A stretch of 64,000 bases of DNA from Streptomyces canus (GTDB lineage Bacteria; Actinomycetota; Actinomycetes; Streptomycetales; Streptomycetaceae): the NCBI RefSeq assembly GCF_041435015.1, contig NZ_CP107989.1, positions 6,076,001 through 6,140,000 on the forward strand. The letters run 5' to 3'. The notes beneath the pieces were generated by a model that saw only the letters and a program-made list of their open reading frames with translations, searched no databases and was not told the origin of the DNA. The translations under genes and the position numbers were made by a program. How positions within the stretch are numbered: the stretch's first letter is position 1; each line of letters starts with the position of its first letter. Below are positions 48,820 to 56,500 of this stretch, one piece after another.

Positions 48820-49011
48820 CTACGCGGTCTGGTGCGCCAGCAGAGCCACCGCCGCGATCAGCACCGCGAGCAGGGCGATCAGGGCCATAGGGTTCAGGCC
48901 CGCGAAGAGGTTCTCCTGCTGCAGCCGCTCGCGGTTGGCGCGGCACACGGGGCACCGGCCCTCATTCACGGGCGCCGCGCAGTTTGCGCACACCAGGCGG
49001 TCGTACGTCAT
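48820..49011 (-). CDS. 63-aa zinc-ribbon membrane protein
   Basis: This small protein reads [20 protein letters not shown], then [19 protein letters not shown], and ends in one membrane helix ([18 protein letters not shown]). Two CxxC pairs (Cys 8, 11, 20, 23) predict a zinc ribbon. ATG 49011 has AAGGG 9 bp upstream. I recognise it as conserved beside ftsEX in Streptomyces but know of no function. With its N-terminal ribbon in the cytoplasm and a tail anchor, it could interact with the FtsEX complex, but that is only a positional guess. Confidence 0.78.
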   Translation of the reverse strand: MTYDRLVCANCAAPVNEGRCPVCRANRERLQQENLFAGLNPMALIALLAVLIAAVALLAHQTA

Positions 49012-49247
49012 GCGCGTCACCCTTCTTGCCGTCGCTTCCATACAGGACAACGCTCCCGGGTAGCAGAACGTTCCCTTCCCTACTGTGCCAGGTTCCACCG
49101 AGGGGCGCCTGCGCGCTGCCGAAGGGGAGGTTTCCAGGTCGGCACAAAACCGCCCATCCCCTACGCGACCCGAACCGGCGCCTGCGCTCCCGCACCCGGT
49201 TCGCGTATGGTCACGCTCATCTACCCCCGGCCTACCGTGGTGCATCC

Positions 49248-49937
49248 GTGATCCGATTCGACAACGTATCCAAGGTCTACCCCAAGCAGACCCGCCCCGC
49301 ACTCAGGGATGTCTCCCTCGAAGTGGAGAAGGGCGAGTTCGTGTTCCTCGTCGGGTCCTCCGGCTCCGGAAAGTCCACCTTCCTGCGGCTGGTTCTCCGC
49401 GAGGAGCGGACCAGTCAGGGCCAGGTGCACGTCCTGGGCAAGGACCTCGCGCGCCTCTCCAACTGGAAGGTGCCGCAGATGCGCCGCCAGCTGGGGACGG
49501 TCTTCCAGGACTTCCGGCTCCTGCCGAACAAGACGGTGGCGGAGAACGTCGCCTTCGCGCAGGAGGTCATCGGCAAGTCCCGTGGCGAGATCCGCAAGTC
49601 CGTGCCGCAGGTGCTCGACCTCGTCGGGCTCGGCGGCAAGGAGGACCGGATGCCCGGCGAGCTGTCCGGCGGTGAGCAGCAGCGTGTGGCCATCGCGCGG
49701 GCCTTCGTCAACCGGCCCAAGCTGCTGATCGCCGACGAGCCCACCGGCAACCTCGACCCGCAGACCTCCGTCGGCATCATGAAGCTGCTCGACCGGATCA
49801 ACCGGACGGGCACGACCGTGCTGATGGCGACCCACGACCAGAACATCGTGGACCAGATGCGCAAGCGCGTCATCGAGCTGGAGAAGGGCCGTCTCGTCCG
49901 CGACCAGGCACGCGGCGTCTACGGCTACCAGCACTGA
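49248..49937 (+). CDS. ftsE: Cell-division ABC ATPase FtsE
   Basis: This 229-aa ATPase pairs with FtsX to couple ATP hydrolysis to activation of peptidoglycan hydrolases. It begins [20 protein letters not shown] at GTG 49248, with no clear Shine-Dalgarno. Walker A is GSSGSGKST (about 36-44), the Q-loop is [19 protein letters not shown], the signature is [15 protein letters not shown], Walker B is [12 protein letters not shown], and the H-loop is MATHD. ftsX follows 42 bp downstream, the standard pair. Confidence 0.97.
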   Translation: MIRFDNVSKVYPKQTRPALRDVSLEVEKGEFVFLVGSSGSGKSTFLRLVLREERTSQGQVHVLGKDLARLSNWKVPQMRRQLGTVFQDFRLLPNKTVAENVAFAQEVIGKSRGEIRKSVPQVLDLVGLGGKEDRMPGELSGGEQQRVAIARAFVNRPKLLIADEPTGNLDPQTSVGIMKLLDRINRTGTTVLMATHDQNIVDQMRKRVIELEKGRLVRDQARGVYGYQH

Positions 49938-49979
49938 CCGCCGTTCGAAGAGTCCCCGGAAAGGCCTGAAGAAGACGCC

Positions 49980-50897
49980 ATGCGCGCCCAGTTCGTACTC
50001 TCCGAGATCGGTGTCGGTCTCCGTCGCAACCTCACGATGACGTTCGCCGTCATCGTCTCCGTCGCCCTGTCGCTCGCCCTGTTCGGCGGGTCGCTCCTGA
50101 TGAGCGACCAGGTCGGCGCCATGAAGGGCTACTGGTACGACAAGGTCAACGTCTCGATCTTCCTCTGCAACAAGAGCGACGCCGAGTCGGACCCCAACTG
50201 CGCCAAGGGTGCGGTGACCGACGACCAGAAGAAGGACATCCTCTCCGACCTGAAGAAGATGTCGGTCGTCGAAACGGTCGCCCACGAGTCCCAGGACGAG
50301 GCGTACAAGCACTACAAGGAGCAGTTCGGCGACTCCCCGCTGGCTGCCTCCCTCACGCCGGACCAGATGCAGGAGTCGTACCGGATCAAGCTGAAGGACC
50401 CGGAGAAGTACCAGGTCATCGCGACCGCGTTCAACGGGCGCGACGGCGTGCAGTCCGTGCAGGACCAGAAGGGCATTCTGGACAACCTCTTCACGATGCT
50501 GAACCTGATGAACCGGGCCGCACTGGGTGTCATGGCGCTCATGCTGATCGTCGCCCTGCTGCTGATCGTCAACACGGTGCGTGTCTCGGCGTTCAGCCGT
50601 CGGCGGGAGACCGGGATCATGCGGCTCGTGGGCGCCTCGGGCTTCTACATCCAGGCGCCGTTCATCATGGAGGCCGCCGTCGCCGGCGCGATCGGCGGTG
50701 GGCTCGCCTGTGTCTTCCTGGTCGTCGGCCGGTACTTCACCATCGACCACGGCATGGCCCTGTCCTCCAAGCTCAACCTGATCAACTTCGTGGGCTGGGA
50801 CGCCGTACTGACGAAGCTGCCGCTGATCCTCGCGGCGAGTGTGCTGATGCCCGCGTTGGCCGCGTTCTTCGCGCTGCGCAAGTACCTGAAGGTGTGA
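49980..50897 (+). CDS. ftsX: Cell-division permease-like protein FtsX
   Basis: This 305-aa membrane protein partners FtsE. It has four membrane helices (about 22-45, 178-200, 222-248, 275-298), with the large extracytoplasmic loop between TM1 and TM2. That loop contains VSIFLCNKSDAESDPNCAKG, whose two Cys may form a disulphide, a feature of actinobacterial FtsX. The C-terminal loop SAFSRRRETGIMRLVGASG is the conserved FtsX signature that contacts FtsE. ATG 49980 lies after a purine-rich GGAAAGGCCTGAAGAAGACG. Confidence 0.97.
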   Translation: MRAQFVLSEIGVGLRRNLTMTFAVIVSVALSLALFGGSLLMSDQVGAMKGYWYDKVNVSIFLCNKSDAESDPNCAKGAVTDDQKKDILSDLKKMSVVETVAHESQDEAYKHYKEQFGDSPLAASLTPDQMQESYRIKLKDPEKYQVIATAFNGRDGVQSVQDQKGILDNLFTMLNLMNRAALGVMALMLIVALLLIVNTVRVSAFSRRRETGIMRLVGASGFYIQAPFIMEAAVAGAIGGGLACVFLVVGRYFTIDHGMALSSKLNLINFVGWDAVLTKLPLILAASVLMPALAAFFALRKYLKV

Positions 50898-50904
50898 CGC
50901 ATGC

Positions 50905-50944
50905 CAAGAGGGCCGTACGGTCAACCGGCCGTGCGGCCCTCTTG
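50905..50944 (+). terminator. Terminator after ftsX
   Basis: CAAGAGGGCCGTACGG (50905-50920) pairs with CCGTGCGGCCCTCTTG (50929-50944) with a single G-U position, and ends in TTGCGTTGT. It begins 7 bp after the ftsX stop. Confidence 0.85.
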
Positions 50945-50952
50945 CGTTGTCC

Positions 50953-50958
50953 TAGACT
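50953..50958 (+). promoter_or_regulatory. -10 element TAGACT of a probable leaderless promoter
   Basis: TAGACT ends 7 bp before ATG 50966 of the S41 protease gene, immediately after the ftsX terminator. No Shine-Dalgarno is present. Confidence 0.55.
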
Positions 50959-50965
50959 CACCGGC

Positions 50966-52144
50966 ATGTCAGGCCGAGACCTGTTCTGTCAGCCCCGCCG
51001 CATCCGCCGCGGGGCGGCCCTGACATTGGTGTTCGCGAGCGTGCTGGTGGCCGGCGCGGCGACCGGTTCCTTTACCGAGACCGACCGCGGCGACCGGAAG
51101 TCCTCGTCGGACGCGGCCCGTTCGGCCGCTCCCGCGGGTCACCACGAGGACGTGGCGGAGGCGGCCGAGGAGGCCGTGGCCGACGGCACGTCCCCCATGG
51201 AGGCCGCCGAGCGTGCCGTCAGCCGCAGCGGTGACCGCTGGGGGGCCGTCTACTCCCGGGGCGAGTACGAGGAGTTCGAGGAAGCCCTCGACGGCCAGTA
51301 CACCGGCGTCGGGCTGTGGGCGCGGCGCGAGCGGGACGGCCGTATCGAAGTGACCAGGGTGAGCTCGGACTCGCCCGCGGCGTCCGCCGGGATCCGCAAG
51401 GGCGACCAACTGCGCAGCGTCGACGGGGAGAAGGTCGACGGGCATCCGGTCACCGAGGTGGTCTCCCTGCTGCGCGGCGACGCCACGGACGCGGCCGCCG
51501 GTACGACGGTCCGGCTGGGCCTCGAGCGCGGCACGCGCGCGTGGACGAAGACCGTCCGGCGTGCCCGTCTGTCCACGGACTCGGTCACCGTTCGAGAACT
51601 CGCCGGCGGGATCACCGTCATCAAGATCGACTCGTTCACGAAGGGCGTCGGAGGCCAGGTCCGGGACGCCGTGCGGGAGGCCCCGGCCGACGGGGGGATC
51701 GTTCTCGACCTGCGCGGGAACTCCGGTGGGCTGGTCACCGAGGCCGTGACCACGGCGTCCGTCTTCCTCGACGGGGGGCTGGTCGCGACGTACGACGTCG
51801 ACGGATCGCAGCAGGCGCTGCACGCGGAGCCCGGCGGGGACACGACCCGGGCGCTGGTCGCTCTTGTCGACGGCGGGACGATGAGTGCGGCGGAGCTTCT
51901 CACCGGGGCGCTCCAGGACCGGGGGCGGGCCGTGGTCGTGGGGTCCCGCACCTTCGGCAAGGGGTCGGTGCAGATGCCCAGCCGGCTGCCGGACGGGGCC
52001 GTGGCCGAGCTGACCGTGGGCCACTACAGGACTCCGTCGGGGCGGGGCGTCGACGGGCGGGGGATCACGCCTGACCTTGAGGCGGACGATCGGGCTCTTC
52101 AGCAGGCCGAGACCGTTCTCGGGGGACTGGGAGACGCGGACTGA
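50966..52144 (+). CDS. S41-family C-terminal processing peptidase with PDZ domain
   Basis: This 392-aa protease is exported or membrane-anchored: a basic start (MSGRDLFCQPRRIRRG) precedes the hydrophobic ALTLVFASVLVAGAATG. A PDZ domain (about 100-190, SPAASAGIRKGDQLRSVDG) is followed by the S41 catalytic domain. The active-site Ser is at about 307 in DGGTMSAAELLTGAL and the Lys at about 332 in SRTFGKGSVQ, giving the Ser-Lys dyad. IVLDLRGNSGGLVTEA is the conserved strand. Such enzymes trim secreted or membrane proteins. The position after ftsEX is conserved in Streptomyces. A longer frame upstream lacks a start signal. Confidence 0.92.
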   Translation: MSGRDLFCQPRRIRRGAALTLVFASVLVAGAATGSFTETDRGDRKSSSDAARSAAPAGHHEDVAEAAEEAVADGTSPMEAAERAVSRSGDRWGAVYSRGEYEEFEEALDGQYTGVGLWARRERDGRIEVTRVSSDSPAASAGIRKGDQLRSVDGEKVDGHPVTEVVSLLRGDATDAAAGTTVRLGLERGTRAWTKTVRRARLSTDSVTVRELAGGITVIKIDSFTKGVGGQVRDAVREAPADGGIVLDLRGNSGGLVTEAVTTASVFLDGGLVATYDVDGSQQALHAEPGGDTTRALVALVDGGTMSAAELLTGALQDRGRAVVVGSRTFGKGSVQMPSRLPDGAVAELTVGHYRTPSGRGVDGRGITPDLEADDRALQQAETVLGGLGDAD

Positions 52145-52230
52145 GGAGGCGGCTCTTGGTGGGCCGAGCTGACGCCCGCTGATAAGGACTGGTCTTCGCC
52201 CCCCTCACTAGTGCGAAAATGGGCAGCACT

Positions 52231-52791
52231 ATGAGCAAGGGAATGTACGTACCGAAGGAGTCCCAGCCGAAGCAGGGTGGCGGGGGCGGCAAGGCCCAGG
52301 ACGGGGAGAAGGGCGGCAAGCGCAAGATCGTCGCCCAGAACAAGAAGGCCCGGCACGACTACGCGATCATCGACACCTTCGAGGCCGGGCTGGTCCTCAT
52401 GGGGACCGAGGTCAAGTCGTTGCGCGAGGGCCGAACCTCGCTGACCGACGGCTTCGTCCAGATCGACGGGGGCGAGGCGTGGCTGCACAACGCCCACATC
52501 CCGGAGTATCACCAGGGCAGCTGGACCAATCACTCCGCGCGCCGCAAGCGCAAGCTGCTGCTGCACCGCGAGGAGATCGACAAGCTGGAGTCGAAGGCCC
52601 AGGAGACGGGCCACACGATCGTGCCCCTCGCCCTGTACTTCAGGGACGGCCGGGCGAAGGCCGAGATCGCGCTCGCGCGAGGCAAGAAGGAGTACGACAA
52701 GCGGCAGACCCTGCGCGAGAAGCAGGACCGGCGGGAGTCGGACCGGGCGATCGCGGCGGCGAAGCGGAAGCAACGGGCCCAGGCCCAGTAG
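52231..52791 (+). CDS. smpB: SsrA-binding protein SmpB
   Basis: This 186-aa protein binds tmRNA and brings it to stalled ribosomes. The core starts at [20 protein letters not shown] and runs through [40 protein letters not shown] and [12 protein letters not shown], ending in the basic tail [15 protein letters not shown] that enters the mRNA channel. The N-terminus is about 30 residues longer than in S. coelicolor as I remember it, being Gly/Lys-rich ([20 protein letters not shown]). ATG 52231 was chosen; ATG 52219 is in frame and neither has a strong Shine-Dalgarno. tmRNA follows directly, as expected. Confidence 0.96.
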   Translation: MSKGMYVPKESQPKQGGGGGKAQDGEKGGKRKIVAQNKKARHDYAIIDTFEAGLVLMGTEVKSLREGRTSLTDGFVQIDGGEAWLHNAHIPEYHQGSWTNHSARRKRKLLLHREEIDKLESKAQETGHTIVPLALYFRDGRAKAEIALARGKKEYDKRQTLREKQDRRESDRAIAAAKRKQRAQAQ

Positions 52792-52887
52792 GAATAGGCT
52801 GGCACCGTCGTGCGTTGGTCACGTACGATGGGTCCTGCACCTCACCGAGGGTGCGCGCTCCTCTTCGGAGCATTGAAAAAACAACAT

Positions 52888-53271
52888 GGGGATGATCGGT
52901 TTCGACAGCGGCTGTTGAAGCAGGGGAAGCGTGTCGAGGAAGCGGCAATGATCTCGTTAACCATATGTCGCAACCAATAATCGCCAATTCCAAGAGCGAT
53001 TCCCGCGCCTTCGCCCTCGCTGCCTAATAAGCAGTGAGTGAAGGCCCTAACGGGTGTCAGCCCGGGAGTGTTCCCGACCCGGACCCTGGCATAATCTAGG
53101 GGACTAAACCATCGAGCCCGGTCACGGGGTTCGATGGGAAATCAAACAGTGACTGGGCCCGTCGGCGACTTGTTCGCGTGATCGCCGGGGCCGAGAAAAT
53201 CGCAGCGAACTGCACACGGAGAAGCCCTGATTCTGCACCGTTGGACGCGGGTTCGATTCCCGCCATCTCCA
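52888..53271 (+). ncRNA. ssrA: Transfer-messenger RNA (tmRNA)
   Basis: The 5' end GGGGATGATCGGTTTCGACA and the 3' end GTTCGATTCCCGCCATCTCC followed by A form the tRNA-like domain; GGGGATG pairs with CATCTCC with one G-U. CCA is not encoded. The tag frame begins at GCC 52983 and reads A-N-S-K-S-D-S-R-A-F-A-L-A-A, then TAA TAA (53025-53030), ending in the protease-recognition LAA-type tail. A promoter -10 TACGAT at 52824 is possible. It lies 96 bp after smpB and is followed by a 16-bp-stem terminator. Confidence 0.97.
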
Positions 53272-53317
53272 CTCGCCTCTTTCGAGAGGCAACCCCATGT
53301 TTCTCATTGAACACAGT

Positions 53318-53355
53318 GCGAAGGCCCCGCTGCTTCACGGCAGCGGGGCCTTCGC
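53318..53355 (+). terminator. Terminator of ssrA
   Basis: GCGAAGGCCCCGCTGC (53318-53333), loop TTCACG and the exact complement (53340-53355) form a 16-bp perfect stem about 47 bp after the tmRNA 3' end. Confidence 0.88.
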
Positions 53356-53392
53356 CATGTCCTGTCCTGGACTGTCCGGACCGCCCCAGGCT

Positions 53393-53413
53393 TCACATGT
53401 TTCCCACATGTGA
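53393..53413. promoter_or_regulatory. Inverted repeat TCACATGT-TTCCC-ACATGTGA upstream of the toxin gene
   Basis: An 8-bp perfect dyad with a 5-bp spacer lies just upstream of a possible promoter (TTGTCC 53426-53431, TAAGGT 53451-53456, a long 19-bp spacing). It is a good candidate operator for the toxin-immunity operon. Confidence 0.55.
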
Positions 53414-53548
53414 CCCGGAAAACTCTTGTCCTGCACCCGACATGTATGTCTAAGGTAAGCGCCGCGCCGGACGGAGCCGACCACTCCGCCGCAGGGCGCG
53501 TACACCGGCGACCGGGGGAACACCGTCGCCACGGGGAGGACAACCACC

Positions 53549-56500
53549 ATGCCGAGATATCGGCTCTTCACGCATGCCCGCCCGCGATCCGGGCTCCTGA
53601 CACCTGTGCTGACGTCCGTCGTCGCCGTGGCCCTGATCGGCTCAGTGGCCGTACAGCCCGACCTGATCAGCCGGTACGCGGCCGACGACATGGCTTCCGT
53701 GGCCGACACCTCGGACAGCGGCGACAGCTACGACGGCTTCGACGCCAAGGCCGCCGAGCAGCTCCGCCAGGACCAGTGTCTGCTGGGCGAGACCCTGCGC
53801 ATGGGCGGCCAGGCCATGTTCGGCGTCGCGCAGGACGGGCTGAACCAGACACCGGACAAGCTGCACACCGCGGCCAACCGGCAGTACTGGGAGACCACTC
53901 CGTTGTCGACGGCGTTCCGGCAGGACAGGGACGCCGCCAACGAAGAGGGTTCCGCCCTCTACGACCACATCCGGGACTTCCAGATCTCCGGCCTGCCCCA
54001 GCCGGGCGGCTTCACGTCGAAGGTCGACTTCGAGTGGCCGCCCGGCATCAGCGGTGACGACCGCCCCAACTTCTTCCAGCAGACCGGCATCTCCAAGTGG
54101 ATCTGGGAACAGTTCTGGAAGTCCGAGGGCGACTTCTACCGTGACCTGACCCCGAAGGCCGACGAGGCCACCGTCAAGGCGGTCAAGGACCTGGGTGACC
54201 CGCTGTACGGCGGCGACCTCGACCCGACGCTGCCCAACTGGAACCAGAGGTACGAGGAACACCAGGCCTACGACCACCTGGTGAACTGGTCCACGGAGCC
54301 GACGGCCGCCGACAACGCCCGGCTCTTCCTGTCGTACGGCGGCTTCCCGCGCACCGCGCCCGACCCGGGCAGCGTCGAGTACCGCATCGCCGTGGAGGAC
54401 CTGAAGACCCGGTTCGCGTCCTGCGCCTGGCGCACCCCCGTCGACCCGAACAAGGTGCTCGGCAAGGAGGTCGCCGCCGCGTCCGCCGAGTGGCAGCAGG
54501 AGATCGCCGCGCAGGCCTCCCCGCGCAACCAGCTCCTGACCGCCAACAAGACCGCCACCAAGGCCCTCGCCACCGGCTCCAAGGCGCTCGGCGAACTGCT
54601 CGGGCTCTCCTGGCGCGCCGACCACCTGGTCCGCTGGCAGGACTACTGGTCGGCCGGAGGCCCCGGCTGGATCGGCACCAGTCCCTTCGTCGTGCACGCC
54701 CACGGGGCCACCGACAAGTGCCTGGACGTGGCGGGCGGCAAGAAGGACAACGGCACGCCCGTGCAGATCTACACCTGCAACGGCAGCGCCGGGCAGAAGT
54801 GGCAGATCGACGGCGACCGTCTGGTCAACCCCAACTCGGGCAAGTGCCTGACCGTCAAGGGCGGCGCGAGCGCCAACGGCACGGCTGTGCAGATCTCCAC
54901 CTGCGGGACCGGAGCCTCGCAGAAGTGGCAGTACGGCACCCACGGCACCTCGCGGCTGTACAACCCGGGCACCGGCAACTGTCTCGACCTCGCGGACTAC
55001 ACCAACAGCCGCGACGGCCGGATGTGGGACTGCACCGGCAAGGCCCCGCAGCAGTTCGACGTCGTCCCGTCCGGACACCAGGGCGCCGACGACGACCTCG
55101 ACTACCCGACCAAGGCCCAGTTCGACAAGGCGGCCAAGGGTGTCACGGACGCCCAGGCCGCGGCGAAGAAGCAGGTCGACCTGCTCAAGGCCCAGGCCAC
55201 GGCGGCGAAGACGGCCGCCACCACGTCGGACACCGCGCTGACGGCGGCGTACGGCATCGCCGACAAGGCGGGTGCGCCGCGTGGCCGTGGCCTGCTCGTC
55301 GGGCAGCAGAAGGCCCAGGTCACCAAGGCCTCGTCCGCCGCGCTGGACGCCCTGGCCAAGGCCGGTGACACCGCCTACGCGGCCACCCGTGCCGCCGCCG
55401 GGGACAGCGCCACCGTCGCCGCCCGCGCGCTGACGCAGGCCGCGCAGTCCAAGGCCGCCTTCCGTACCGCGGCCGCGAACGAGGCCAGGGCCCAGGCGAA
55501 GGCCGCCGCCGACGCCGCCGCCGTACAGGCGCAGACCGCCAAGGCCGCCCGGGACCTCGCCAAGGCGAAGCTCGCCGAGACGCAGAAGGCCGAGGCCGAC
55601 GCGAAGGCGGCCGCCGCCGACGCCCACGCCAAGCGACTCGCGGCAGAAGCCGAGGCGGCGACGGCGAAGGCGGAGAAGGAGACCGCCGCCGCCAAGCAGG
55701 CCGAGGCCGCCCAGCACAAGCAGAACGCGCAGGGGTACGCGCAGACCGCCCAGGAGGCCAAGGGTCGGGCGGAGAACGCCGAGTCCACGGCCCGCGCCAA
55801 GCGGCAGGACGCCGAGGCCGCCCGGGACCGGGCCAAGGGCAAGAGCGATGACGCGTGGGACGCGGAGAGCAAGGCGAACGCCGCCCGCGCCAAGGCCGAC
55901 GCCAAGGACGCGTACGCCGAGGCCCATGAGTCGGACTCCGACGCCAAGGACTCCCGGGCCGCCGCCGACGAGGCGGACAAGGCCGCCGGTGACGCGGAGT
56001 CGGCCGCGAGCTCGGCCCGCTCCGAGGCGGACGCGGCGACTCAGGCCGCGGCCGACGCGGACGCCGCCGCCACGCGCGCGGAGGCGGCCGCGAAGCGGGC
56101 CCGTTCCGACGCCGACGCGGCCCAGGCCGCCAAGCTGCGGGCGGACGCGGCCGTCCGTACGGCGACCAGCGCCGCCGCCGACGCCATCAAGGCGTCCGAG
56201 GCCTCGGCCTCCGCCGCCCGTACGGCCGTGAAGCTGGCCGACGAGGCGGAGAAGCACGCCGCCGACGCCATGAAGCAGGCCGACGCGGCGAAGGCCGAGG
56301 CCGCCAAGGCGGTCGCGGGCGCGGCCGACGCGGCCGGGCACGCCTACACCACCGCGCAGGCGGCGGAGGACGCCGGCAACGCGGCACAGCAGGTCGCCGC
56401 GCCGGCGAACGACGCGATCCAGCTGGGAGCGCCGTACGTCACCACCGACTCGGCAGCCGGCCTGGCCGTGCTGTCCGGCCAGTCGTCGAAGACGATCGCC

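Noticed and set aside
53272..53300. An attachment-site duplication of the ssrA 3' end marking an integrated island
   Set aside because: The location is suggestive, but I found no second copy of the tmRNA 3' sequence and no integrase gene before the right edge.
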